A DNA stretch of 64,000 nt from Deroplatys truncata (taxonomy: Eukaryota > Arthropoda > Insecta > Mantodea > Mantidae): the NCBI GenBank assembly GCA_030765065.1, contig CM060981.1:224633152-224697151 (forward strand), given 5' to 3'. Positions 10,847-21,159 of this stretch are shown in pieces. How positions within the stretch are numbered: the first letter of the stretch is position 1; each line of letters opens with the position of its first letter. The position numbers and the translations under genes are program-made. Below the pieces are notes generated by a model, which had not been told where the DNA came from, did no database searches, and saw only the letters and a list, made by a program, of their open reading frames with translations.

Positions 10847-12256
10847 CGCTGCCGCCACCACCACCACCACCACCACCACCACCACCACCACCACCACCAC
10901 CACCACCTCCACCACCACCACCACCACCACCACCACCACCACCACCACCACCACCACCACCACCACCACCACCACCACCACCACCACCACCACCACCACC
11001 ACCACCACCACCACCACCACCACCACCACCACCACCACCACCACCACCACCACCACCACCACCACCACCACCACCACCACCACCACCACCACCACCACCA
11101 CCACCACCACCACCACCACCACCACCACCACCACCACCACCACCACCACCACCACCACCACCACCACCACCACCACCACCACCACCACCACCACCACCAC
11201 CACCACCACCACCACCACCACCACCACCACCACCACCACCACCACCACCACCACCACCACCACCACCACCACCACCACCACCACCACCACCACCACCACC
11301 ACCACCACCACCACCACCACCACCACCACCACCACCACCACCACCACCACCACCACCACCACCACCACCACCACCACCACCACCACCACCACCACCACCA
11401 CCACCACCACCACCACCACCACCACGGGAAATGATGAAACCTCTGAACTTCTCCTTCAAAATATCGATTGTTTCGAGAACAGTATGAAATGTGGCGCCAT
11501 ATTGCTGAAATCGGATGTTTCTGAGATCCATACCATCCAAATGAGGCCAAAATAGTCCCGTATAAAAGCCCGGTATCTTTCTCCATTGACAGTAGGAGCT
11601 TATCCATCTTCATATTGGAAAAATATCGACCAATGATTCCACCATACCAAAATCCACACCGCACAGTAACCTTTTGGAGATGAAGTGTTCGTTCTTGAAT
11701 CTGCATTGAATGTTATTGCTCCAATAGCGGCATTTTGTTCATTAACACAACCATCCATCCAAAAGTGGGCTTCGTTGCTGAAGATGATTTTTCGACAAAA
11801 ATCCGGGTCAGCTTCCAATTGCTCCATAGCCCAGTCAGCGAATACACGGCGCAACCCATGGTCATTGGACTTTAGCTCTTGAGTTAACACCATTTTGTAG
11901 GCGTGAATGCAGAATCCAGATGCAGAATTCGCCAAGTTGTGGTCGGCGAAAGCCCAATTCTTGTTCTCGACGAGCAATTGATTTGTTTCCGTTCTCGCGA
12001 ACACTCTCACGAGCGGCGCCTATGTTTTCGTTAGAGCGCTTACGTCGATTACGTACAGGCGTTCTTTGATCGCTGACAGAACCATTTCTTTCAAATTTAT
12101 CGATCAAACGCCGAATCGTTCTCTCGCAGGGACGATTATGCACACCGTAAACTTCACGCAATACACGGAAGTTTGGCGAACAGATGATCCATTTTGATAA
12201 TAATAAGTTTTCACAATTTCTACTTGTTGCTGAATGCTGTTGTCAATAACAACTGT
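10512..12256 (-). pseudogene. DDE transposase, broken, with polyglycine insert
   Basis: Pieces of one transposase lie in three frames. An N-terminal helix-turn-helix part reads VHNRPCERTIRRLIDKFERN, followed by a proline/arginine-rich linker. The catalytic part has SNEAHFWMDG, FQQYGATFH and CDLTPLDYFL. The C-terminal NWVNRIRATQRS leads to a TAA at 10512. The usual aspartates at the first and second catalytic positions are Asn and Tyr, so the enzyme is dead even apart from its frameshifts. The canonical start is lost; the first N-terminal residues recoverable are QQQVEIVKT. Between ISRGG and VKWPQ the codons GGT repeat more than 200 times, in frame. Confidence 0.85.
10757..11425. repeat. (ACC/GGT)n triplet expansion, 669 bp
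   Basis: About 223 triplets, almost pure ACC on the plus strand, with a GCC/CCG-rich block at about 10782-10855. It sits inside the transposase gene, at a site that in the sister copy (near 44091) is only two GGT codons followed by GAT. The complementary (GGT)n strand is a potential four-stranded G structure. Length and purity may be affected by assembly. Confidence 0.95.
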
Positions 12257-12349
12257 AACCATATGGAAAAAATGACTGGTGTAACTCAATAACGGCAGCT
12301 ATCACATGTTAAAGATAGGATACTCTTGTTGAAAGACCCTTTATATTGA

Positions 12350-13100
12350 GTGTGAATTGTAGCACTCGAAACTATGACAATTAAATTATTATACTTGCTA
12401 ATTTCTGTAGGATAAATGTTTCCGCAATAAAACAAACTAGACGCGTATCTCGCCGTATGCCGCTAAAATGTTGATCGGCAAGATCCCTCACAGGAGCTGC
12501 GAAATCTTAATCACAAAAGCGCATCTCTGGGCGTTTAAAATATCACACGAGCAGGCACAGCTGGTGGTACCAGAGAAGAGTAATTAATATGTGCTTAATT
12601 GTGCGCCCTAACGTCGATGCGTACCAGTGCCGGTACCAGAGAAGAGAGTGATCCTCGGATCTAGATGCAGGAGCGTTTATTAATTTTATTTCGGCCTACC
12701 GCCTGCCATTATTCCCTCGCCAACGTGACTTTTCACGCTTAGCCAATCTTCAGTTCTTGCGTGCTCTTACGTCTCTGACTTGTTACTAACAGAGTTTGGC
12801 TAAATTCTCAGAATGTAAATACCTTTCTTTTTTCCAGAATTGGCCTACGTGCCTGTATAAGCGTTCTGTACTTAACTCTAATCTGCCTTCCCAGAAATCA
12901 TTAAGCTAATGTTTTCGCTCCTTCTCGGCTCACTAATGACTCTGGCTAACCTGACTGCCCAATAACCTCCATTTTTCTGGATAAACATGTCAACTCAAAC
13001 TTGTTACCGTATAAACTGAATTAATATGCGTAAATTATTTACTACAATTATTTCTCTATGTTACTTTTATTTCTTATTTAATTATTTGTATATTTCCGTC
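12350..13100. other. No recognisable gene
   Basis: I see no exon. 12440-12800 is GC-richer and has two near-repeats of GGTACCAGAGAAGAG (near 12568 and 12632), which may be a decayed duplication. Confidence 0.35.
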
Positions 13101-13104
13101 GACA

Positions 13105-13585
13105 ATTACGGTACCAAACGAGATCTAAATTTTTTTTGTTTAGTAAGGTTTTGTCCATTTCTTATGGCTTATTTACCAATCTTCATTCAATATAAAGAAG
13201 ACTGTTCCTAAGAAATTCAGAATATACATCTTATTTGGCATGAAAATATGTTAAACATACAGCATTTTATTCAAAATCGTTTGAGCCATTTTTGAGAAAA
13301 TAAACAATAACGAAATGTTTCCCATGTAAAGGGTGGTTTGGGGTTGGGTACTTTTATCTTTTTACTGCATCCTTAGAAGATGATTAACTTTAATATCAAA
13401 TTTGGCATTTAGACGACTGTCGTTTTGAATTATGTTGTTTATAATCCCAACATATTGCCAGCTCTTTTTCTAAAATTACTTTTTTTGGATTTAGGGAATC
13501 CCAAAACATATTTCCATTGCAATCTCAGTATGGAATATTTTGGCTGGAATGCAATATTTCCTCTACTTACTATAGGTAAGATCCT
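13105..13585 (+). mobile_element. Family H repeat, 3' half
   Basis: It covers ACGAGATCTAAATTTTTTTT through GTTTCCCATGTAAAGGG to TTTCCTCTACTTACTATAGG, then breaks off in the 3' hairpin. The central CA tract has been lost in this copy. Confidence 0.65.
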
Positions 13586-13873
13586 ATAGTAAGGGATTCG
13601 ATTCCTTTCGACCGTCCACTCTGACCTTAGTTTTTCGTGGTTTTCGCTGCGTCGGTAGGCGAATTCTAGGATGATTTCTGCTCTAACACGAATTACTTTC
13701 CATCCTTTCATTCCGTTTTCTTGTCATCTTTTAGGATTCGGGCATATGGCGGTGCCGGACAGATGTCGCGGATACATTCTCAAAGGAAAGAGTACTCCTT
13801 TTGGACACAAAGAGCTGCTTGGTCCAGCTTCGAGCCTGAAACTCTTAGGGACTTCCGCGCGTCTCTATGATTA

Positions 13874-15598
13874 ACTTGAGGTGGCAGCTGAGGAAATGTG
13901 CGCACTAAACGATAAGTCCGTTATACATCCCGAGAGGAGAGTGGGGGTCAGTTACGCATGTGGAGTCGTTGACCGCCTGTAATTGTTTAAGGCTCGTGTC
14001 CGTGCGCGTTATAAGTTCGTCTATAACAGCATATATACGAAACAGTTTACTTTGTTCTGAGTTTATTCTCTCTATGTGTACGTAAGTGTGAGTGCCTGCG
14101 TTGAGTATTTTTTTGGATTTGCATTTTACTCACTGTTAACATGGGCAGTCAACATAAAGGCAAAGTACTGCACTCCCAAACCAGAGAAGTTTGGAAAGAG
14201 TATTGCTGAGGCGACAGGCGCTTCCGAAAGAAGTGTAAGAAGAATTATCAAGGAAACCAAAGATATTGATAGTGGCATTTCGCCTTCGTTTTCCACACCG
14301 CATAAAAAGAGATCTAAAAGGTCTTATCGTGCGAGCTTAGATACTTGCAATGAGGCAGCAGTGCGCCGAACTTTGAAGAATTCTATATTCTTAACAAGCA
14401 AAGACCGACACTGAAGAAACTGCATGCCAAGTTAAAGGATTCGATCAACTTTGACGGGAGTATATCTACATTAAGAAAGATACTACTAAAGTTGGGTTTT
14501 ACCTGGAAAAGGAAAAAAAAATAGAAAAGTCCTAATGGAGCGGCACGACATCCGAACTAAGCGGCTCGATTATCTTAGAATGATAAAACAGTACAGAAGT
14601 GAGGGCCGTCTCATAATATATATGGATGAGGCATATATACATTCATCACACACTACTTCATACGCTTGGAGTGATGACAGCTTCCATTGGCTCCTAGCAC
14701 CGGTTTCTAAAGGTCCGCCTTATCATTATACATGCAGGAGGTGAGCAAGGGTTTATCTCTAACGCATATGTTCGGTTCAAGTCCCAGCAGAAAAGCGGAG
14801 ACTACCACGATGACATGGACTATGTCAATTATGAGAAGTGGATAAAAGAAAGACTGTTCCCTAACCTTCCTGCAAATTCTGTTCTGGTGATTGACAATGC
14901 ACCTTACCAGAATGTGGTACTTAATAAGGCACTTACTGCAAAGTCCAAAAGAGAGACAATGATTCCCTGGCTGAGAGAAAACCTTCCCACGGAACATTTC
15001 ACTGCCATTGATTTCTCCTCCTTTCACAAACCTAACATCTTAATATGATAATCCCTCTCAAACCCAAAATCTCCAAGTACAAAATAGACAATTTCCTTCA
15101 GGCACACAACCATACGTCTACCGCCTTATCATCCTGAGCTGAACCCAATCGAACTCATTTGGGCTGCAGTGAAGAACTGGTTTGCAAAAAGAAACGTCAC
15201 TTTCAAAATGGATGACGTAATTAAGTTAGCTAACGAGAAGAGTGTTGATATTTCTGGCAGAAAAGATGTAGGCACGTCATCAATGTTGAGCTAGAATTCA
15301 TGCGCAGTGATGGCTTGCTGGATGGCAGACAGGAAATTATCATTCATCTAGGAGGCGATACCGATGAAAGCAGTGATTCCTCAGAGTTTTCTAGTGAAGA
15401 GGAAGGTGAGGACTGTCAAGAGCAAGGAACTGTAAATTCAACTGGATCTTCTGCTAGTGTTGCATCTGTTGTCTGAAACCAGCCTCAAGGTAAGATGCAT
15501 GTGATTTCCTCTCTCTCTTGGCCGCATGTGACTGCAGTTGGTCTCCCACCACTCTTAGTTGCCCCTCTTATACTGCGCAGCGAGCTGCTACCTCAAGT
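13874..15598 (+). mobile_element. IS630/Tc1-like transposon, full length
   Basis: 1725 bp. The left end reads ACTTGAGGTGGCAGCT and the right end, on the minus strand, ACTTGAGGTAGCAGC. Each is flanked by TA (13872-13873 and 15599-15600), the expected target duplication for this superfamily. One degenerate transposase gene on the plus strand fills the interior. The element is complete in structure but its gene is broken. Confidence 0.85.
14141..15475 (+). pseudogene. IS630/Tc1-like DDE transposase, broken
   Basis: The ATG at 14141 begins MGSQHKGKVLHSQTREV. A small deletion and frame change then lead to IAEATGASERSVRRIIKE, a helix-turn-helix. The catalytic triad is visible: YMDEAYIHSSHT (first Asp) near 14621, VLVIDNAPYQN (second Asp) near 14883, and YHPELNPIELIW (Glu) near 15129. 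Frameshifts lie near 14415, 14520, 14740 and 15040. The C-terminus is Ser/Asp/Glu-rich (DESSDSSEFSSEEEGED) and ends at a TGA near 15473. The triad residues are intact although the frame is not, so decay is fairly recent compared with the other transposases here. Confidence 0.85.
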
Positions 15599-15727
15599 TA
15601 ATCGGGCTGTGCACCTGTGGCGTGTAGCCTCCTGTGGTTCCTTCACTTCATCCCTTCTTATTGGGTAGTGATAGCCACAATAGATATGTAGGTCGTATGC
15701 ACGAGGTGTCCCCCTCCGTTGTACAAG

Positions 15728-15990
15728 CTAACCTAGTGTAAATCTTCGTGTCACATTCTTGGAAGGTACCGAACCTAAATACTAAGTTTGGTATTTATCA
15801 GACTTTTCGTTTTTGAGTTATGCTGTTCACAGACACGCACACATACGGACATTTTTCCAAAAATGCTTTTTTTTAATTTAGGAGATCTCATAACATGTAT
15901 TTCCAGTTGAATTTCGGTATCGAATTTTTGGGTGGAATGCAATACTTTTCCTAGTTACTATACGTAGTAATGAAAGTTAAAAGGTAAGAG
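15728..15990 (+). mobile_element. Family H repeat, 3' third
   Basis: It starts at AATCTTCGTGTCACATTC, keeps ACGCACACATACGGACA at the centre and ends in the hairpin (TTACTATACGTAGTAATG) and GTTAAAAGG. The 5' two thirds are absent. Confidence 0.75.
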
Positions 15991-16023
15991 CACAAATTAA
16001 GAAAAGCACTGGCTTCAAGGGAA

Positions 16024-16308
16024 CTACTCAGAATAGTGACCTATAACATCAATACATTGAGGATATCGGCGCAAAAATAATTCATGAACCCTGCGGAACA
16101 TTCTTGGAGGGTTAAGAACATCAACACTGCGTGCAATGGCGTGGGCAACCAGCTCCTCTTTAGAATAATTCAGTAATGAATATGCCATAGTCTGAAGATG
16201 ACACCAGAAAACTAAATCAACGGGAATGAGGCCCGTAAGCGAGGTAGCCAAGGCTCTTATTGGTTTTCTTGATTTTTTTTCTCTCTCGTAGTGAAGATGG
16301 CAGATCAT
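16024..16308 (-). pseudogene. Mariner-type transposase C-terminal fragment
   Basis: A 94-residue minus-strand frame ending at a stop near 16024. SLTGLIPVDLVFWCHL fits the final catalytic block of mariner-type transposases, where S(P)DLTPxDFFLWG is usual; the Asp is kept. It continues KEELVAHAIARSVDV and FRRVHELFLRRYPQC, matching the C-terminal helices of that group. The rest of the gene is missing upstream. Confidence 0.6.
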
Positions 16309-16484
16309 ATAATAAGATGTGCAGAAGTTTGGAGGAATAAAGGGAAGCAGATCTTGTAAACATTTCCATTAAGCATATTATTTTAGTTAAGGTAATTCAT
16401 TGTAGAGGGGCTTCAGCGCAATATTCAATGATCTACCAATGAAGGTTTTTGCCGGAGGGACAGTAATATCCTATAGCCTCATTA

Positions 16485-16650
16485 AGGTTACCATGCTGGC
16501 CTCTAGTTCCCGAGGTTGCGGGTTCCAACCCGGCGTAGGACGCTGGATTTTTTCGGGCGTAAAAATCCTCAGCGTAATTTCCTTTGGAAGGGAAGTAAAG
16601 CCGGTGGTCCCGTGTCGTAGATTTACGGCACATAAAAAAACCTAAAGCCC
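16485..16650 (+). mobile_element. tRNA-derived SINE
   Basis: The B-box GCGGGTTCCAACCC is followed by ACGCTGGATTTTTTCGGGCG and a body ending GTAAAGCCGGTGGTCCCGTG, then TCGTAGATTTACGGC and an A-run. The body recurs inverted at 42079-42200. Confidence 0.7.
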
Positions 16651-16943
16651 GATAAAGAGGCTTCTGAACAAAATTACTGATCTCTCACGCCCAATATATA
16701 TTGGGACGCTAAGGACCACAGCAGTTAAAGAGGGTCCATAAAAAAACCTCATATTGAATGTATTTATATTGCATTGCTAGTGCAGAAACTGTCTTTCTGT
16801 GTTTATCCGCTGAATCGCTCCATACCCATCATTGTTTTACATAAGAGAAGTCAGTCAAGGACTTCATTTCTGAGATTGCAAACAAATCATCTTAGTAATG
16901 TACCTAACAAGAAACTTCCTACATACTTTATTGGTAACTCTGC

Positions 16944-17034
16944 GCTAGGGATGGGGCCTCGCTGCTGTCGATACCTCGATACTCGACGGTATCGAAGTAT
17001 GTCTAATACTTCGAGATAAATCTTCGAAGTTTTA
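16944..17034. repeat. Paired hairpins, possible hAT-type element end
   Basis: TAGGGATGGGGCC at 16946 is followed by two near-perfect hairpins. TCGATACC (16968-16975) pairs with GGTATCGA (16988-16995). TCGAAGTAT (16992-17000) pairs perfectly with ATACTTCGA (17006-17014) over a 5-base loop. hAT transposons often have a short GGGATGGG-like end and subterminal palindromes. The opposite end was not found, so this is only a candidate. Confidence 0.35.
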
Positions 17035-17099
17035 AATGTTTAAGTTTTGCATTATTGAAAGTATTACGTTTAACTTTATGCTAGATAAGGAATGAAAAG

Positions 17100-17830
17100 A
17101 GTCGAGACTTCACGCGTTACTGGACTATAGTTCTTGATTGACATTGACTGCGTTTCCTGTGGGTGAATGAATGCCCATTCTATAGATTCTTGTGTTTAAA
17201 TGAAAACATGCAAAGCAATGGGGTAAGAAACAGAGGTACGCATATAACATGTAGGTTAACTGAGTTCTTAATGAAGGTGACATAGCTGACGCGCTAAATT
17301 ATGTTTCTGCAATAGTCTGGCTTGGTGACTCAGTCTCTGCAATTACATTTATCTACTCTGGTGATGAAAATCTGTGAATCCAGCAGAAACAAACCAGAAT
17401 GTGAGATAATACAGCGCATGAAAATATTTGTTTTCTCAAGAATTCTTTGTGTTCTTAAACAAAATCTTTGATTCCTTTAAATCTCTGCATTTCGTATGAT
17501 AATTCCTTGATTTTTTCTTCAAATTTTTAATTGTGTCTAATATGCCTTTGCATTGAACATGAATATGTTAATGCATGGGGGTAGGTGGTAGAGAGGTTTC
17601 CGAGGGGTTTCTGAGAGTTATATGGCTACTTACTTATTACCTAATGAAAAAAAAAATGTTATGTGATGGTTGTAAATGGCGGTAGAATGGTGTAACCCAC
17701 ACATTATTTTCAGTTGTTTGAGTTTCGTGTAAAACATATAAAGAATTTCTAGTATTTGTGTTTCTACAGATAGAAAATTCTTTAAAAGTAAGCTTTCAGC
17801 ACAAAATATAATTGCATAAAAGGGGAAGCA
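17100..17830. other. No recognisable gene
   Basis: AT-rich sequence without an exon, RNA gene or repeat that I can place. Confidence 0.35.
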
Positions 17831-17835
<5 letters not shown>

Positions 17836-17891
<56 letters not shown>

Positions 17892-17912
17892 CATTATTAT
17901 TATTATTATTAT
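17836..17912 (+). repeat. (ATT)n microsatellite
   Basis: About 25 triplets of ATT with a single TCA interruption near 17891. Confidence 0.95.
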
Positions 17913-17962
17913 GAGTTTAACTAACAGTAGGGAATATAATCTGTGGCGTTATAAAGGTAAAA

Positions 17963-18663
17963 AAAATCTGATGTGTTACACGCACATCACTTTCTCTACT
18001 CTTGTACAAACTATTTTTACAAACGCTTATTCTCCATATGCTTCATGTTAATCGAGATATCGAGATGTCAATCTTATTGCTAATTTTCTTGTAGATGCAA
18101 GGGGAACATGGTAGATTTTAAGCGATAGTCAAATATTTTAAGAGCTGGTTGCTATGTGGAGTATTCCATTCTCTTTGCATTACCAGGACAAAAAAAATAA
18201 ATAACGAATTTGAGAAAAAGTATAAGTATTGGAAAATTTAAAGGAATAACAAGCAATATCTCGAAAATGGTTCACTCAACAAAAAATGTATATGACATAA
18301 ATTGTGTATTTTAACGCGATCTACATTTTTTGTTTAGTAAAATTTTGTCTATCTCTTATGGTTTACCAGTTATGCATTAGTCGTTCACAATGAAGAATAC
18401 TTTTGGAGATATTCCCAGAAAATTCGAGATATACATATCATTTGTCATGAAAATATCTTAAACATATGATATTTTAATCAAATTCGTTAGAGGCATGTTT
18501 GAGAAAATTAATATTTTCGAAAAGTGTTCCATGTAAAGGGTAGTATGGGGTGGGGGGAATTTCTTGAAAACGTTCGCGTCGCATCTTTGGAAGATACTGA
18601 ACCTAAATACCAAGTTTGGTGTTTATCCGACTGTTCGTTTCTGAGTTATGCTGTTCACAGACA

Positions 18664-18713
<50 letters not shown>

Positions 18714-18845
18714 CAAGTTTCTAAAAATGCTTTTTTTGGATTCAGAGGGTCTCAAAACATGTATTTCCGGTGAAATCTGGTATCGAATTTTTGGGTGGAA
18801 TACAATACTTCCCCTATTTATAATACGTAGTAGAGAAAGTAAAAA
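17963..18845 (+). mobile_element. Family H repeat, complete copy
   Basis: A good reference copy of 883 bp. 5' edge: AAAAAATCTGATGTGTTACA. ACTTTCTCTACT lies 26 bases in and is repeated inverted at the 3' edge (AGTAGAGAAAGTAAAAA). A pure CA tract fills 18665-18710. A short frame begins MFHVKGSMGWGEFLENVRVA and recurs in the copies at 8810 and 33304 (minus strand), but it is ended by the CA tract and shows no protein family. Confidence 0.85.
18665..18710 (+). repeat. (CA)n microsatellite inside family H
   Basis: 23 CA units at the family's central GACACACACACACGGACA site. Confidence 0.95.
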
Positions 18846-19141
18846 TTGCTGATAATTGGAAAATGTCAAACAGGAATAATATCGGATTTAGCATACAATA
18901 CAAATTTGATTACATGTGTTGATACACAGAAAACTACTAATAAGAACATAATTTAGTGAACAGCTATCGCCTTTACGCTGTACTACGTGAGTATCATGCT
19001 CAAAGTCATTATCAGTATCGAGTATGTAGAAGTAGTGGTATTGTCTCATCACTTCTCTGCGTCATTCATCAGGGACGATACATGAGGTTCATATCTCTTG
19101 TGCTTTTTGGTGACTCCAGAAAGTTCATCACATTCATTAAG

Positions 19142-19315
19142 GTGGAGTAGAATATCTTTACGTTATTAGCCCTACTGTTGGGCGCCAATTTGAAGTAGAA
19201 ATTCTTGTAGCCTCACGTAGATACAAAATTGAAGTAGACTATCTTTACATTATTTGCACCACGCTTTTGGCGCCAAACTTGAAGTAGTTGCTGCCCCACG
19301 TACGGTACAAGGTTT
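19142..19315. repeat. 87-bp tandem duplication with LTR primer-site-like motifs
   Basis: Two units of about 87 bp (19142-19228 and 19229-19315) share GTAGA.TATCTTTAC, TTGAAGTAG and CCCACGTA or CTCACGTA. On the minus strand each contains TTGGCGCC: one reads TGGCGCCCAACAGTAGGGC, the other TGGCGCCAAAAGCGTGGTG. TGGCGCCCAAC is the usual start of a tRNA-Lys primer-binding site in retroelements. This may be the duplicated LTR/leader junction of a minus-strand LTR retrotransposon; no pol gene is seen beside it. Confidence 0.4.
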
Positions 19316-19368
19316 CCGGTGGCCTTCGCCCCACTTTTACTTTTCCGGTGGCCTTCGCCCCCACGTTT
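19313..19368 (+). repeat. Short tandem repeat, 28-29 bp unit
   Basis: TTTCCGGTGGCCTTCGCCCC occurs twice, directly after the 87-bp repeats. Confidence 0.8.
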
Positions 19369-19749
19369 AAAATATCAACTTTGTAATTTTAATGTTTATT
19401 TAAATAATTTATATATGTATGCCTCGGCTGCGTCAGTAGTAATTGTTAGAAACATATATCTCTTAGCAGGGGTAGTACGGCTAAAGAATGAAGACTTACA
19501 CAAATTATAATGGTATTTAACTTCGTTTTTATTAATCTTTCGCACGATTAAATAACATTTCACTGATGTATCCTACTGTAGAGCTGTGAAATTACTGTTA
19601 AATGCAGTTTTTAACATGTAAACTTTATATTATTCTCGAAGTAATGAATTTTCATGTCTCACACTGAATACATATCGAACTGCTCGGAAACGCTGCCTTC
19701 TAGCGTCTGCCGCCTGAATCTGTTAAATTTGTACATTTTTACAATATTT

Positions 19750-19840
19750 CAAGTCTCTGATTGGCTAATTCTACTCCAATAGAGTACTTTTATTTAACTT
19801 AAAGCTTTTCTAGTTTTTGATTGGCTATTTATAAACTGTT
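19750..19840. promoter_or_regulatory. CCAAT and TATA-like cluster (weak)
   Basis: GATTGGCTA occurs at about 19756 and 19815, and the second runs into TATTTATAAAC. Two inverted CCAAT boxes before a TATA-like motif could be an old LTR or gene promoter. Such motifs are common by chance in AT-rich DNA and no transcript unit follows. Confidence 0.15.
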
Positions 19841-20261
19841 TTAAATAGTACATCATTGCTCCAAGAATTATTAGTAGCATTATTAAACTTTCTAATTTAT
19901 TGTTGCCTCAAGGTTACCTCATTGTTAGCAACTTTCGCTTTCTATCCTCACAGCTCCTACATTGTTAAATTACTTAATACTTTCACATAACATTATTATA
20001 CTTGTACATAATAATATAAAGATAATACAATGACTGTTACATACACTTTACATATCATACACATATTGCTTTAAGGCGGGCTGTTATTATATTTTAAAAT
20101 ATATAATTAGACTGATATCATTTAAGTGTTAAAATACTGCCTCAATGGAGTGCTCTGGTAGGGGAAGGATTACAAATATTTATGCACCTAAGTGCCTGTC
20201 TCTTTCTAATATATGCATTTATTACTTCACAATGTTTATGTATATATTTTGCCCACTGCAG

Positions 20262-20355
20262 GATTGACTGAAAGCTTCGGCGTGAAGACTGTTTTTAACA
20301 TGACACGCAGCATAGTGCAGCAAGCAAGACCCTCTTTCTTGGGAACTCCTCCCAG
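20262..20355 (+). CDS. Candidate internal exon (weak)
   Basis: Acceptor TTTTGCCCACTGCAG precedes an open 94-bp stretch that ends CCCAG before GTACAG. It would encode TESFGVKTVFNMTRSIVQQA and then RPSFLGTPP. GC content is above the flanks. I recognise no family. It lies on the strand opposite to the prominin-like gene and could belong to a nested gene, or be chance. Confidence 0.2.
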
Positions 20356-20469
20356 GTACAGTTTCATTCCACATGCACATCCTACTACTGCCACTTTTGA
20401 GATCTTGGATACTGAAATTTAATCGCGTACAGCAAAGTCTGTTTGTGGTGAGAGAAGGCATTGGGAAAA

Positions 20470-21150
20470 CTTTTTAAGTTCAAAGCATACCGCCACTACA
20501 TAAGAGTTTTGTCTTTTCATTTTTCTTTGGCTATGTTTCTGCTCTCTATTGCTCATTCCGCCGTTCTTAGATGAATATATCCCTTGCGAAGTTCAGATTT
20601 TTTCACCTTCCATTAATACGTATCTGCATTGCGTGGATAAGAGTACATAGGTATTCTAGCAAAAGCAGCAGCTTCCAGTAATGAACAATTATGCCCCCAA
20701 CAAATGTTCAATATCAAGACTGAAGTCAGAGTGCAAAATACAGACGATAAATTTATGGAATTCACAGTGGATAAATAGCAATAATGGCTCAATAACAAAA
20801 AAAATTTTACCCTCACATATATAGTCGCCCAAAATGTATTTTTCCCAGTTTTTATACAGACAAAATTTGTTTCTGGTCGCGACAAATTTGGTACACACTT
20901 CCGATGATTTCATATTATCATAGAAAAGTGTCTTGACTACCCTTGTAGAAATGAATAAACAATAGAATATTTACTCTTTAATTGTCCTCGACTCATGTAC
21001 AAAATTTACGGTTTGAAACTTAATTTGGACCATTATATAACATTTTTACTAGAAGTTGCGGTTACAAATATTTTTGTAAAATTTATTCACCACATCCAAC
21101 CAACATTGTAAAATGTAAAGTATTATATTATTTTAATCATTTTTAAATTG
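20470..21150. other. No recognisable gene
   Basis: AT-rich. Short open frames on the minus strand at 20613-20913 have no family signature or splice sites. Confidence 0.35.
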
Positions 21151-21159
21151 TAAAATCTG

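Larger units (their letters stand above)
10408..12340 (-). mobile_element. Tc1/mariner-type element with expanded GGT tract
   Basis: The two ends are inverted repeats: left GGGGTCTTTCAACAAGAGTG from 10408 and right CTCTTGTTGAAAGACCC ending near 12340. TA dinucleotides lie a few bases outside each end. A second copy with the same ends is at 43268-44402. The element is about 1.93 kb because the transposase frame contains a 669-bp triplet expansion; without it the element would be about 1.26 kb. The encoded protein belongs to the Tc1/mariner superfamily (helix-turn-helix then DDE endonuclease). Confidence 0.85.

Noticed and set aside
10704-11706. Long minus-strand frames of polyglycine, polyvaline and polytryptophan
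   Set aside because: They are three readings of the (GGT)n expansion. Only the glycine frame corresponds to the original transposase, and that gene is broken.
18524-18852. Recurrent frame MFHVKG...FLEN in family H
   Set aside because: It recurs because the repeat recurs. It is short, ends in the CA tract, changes frame between copies and matches no protein family.
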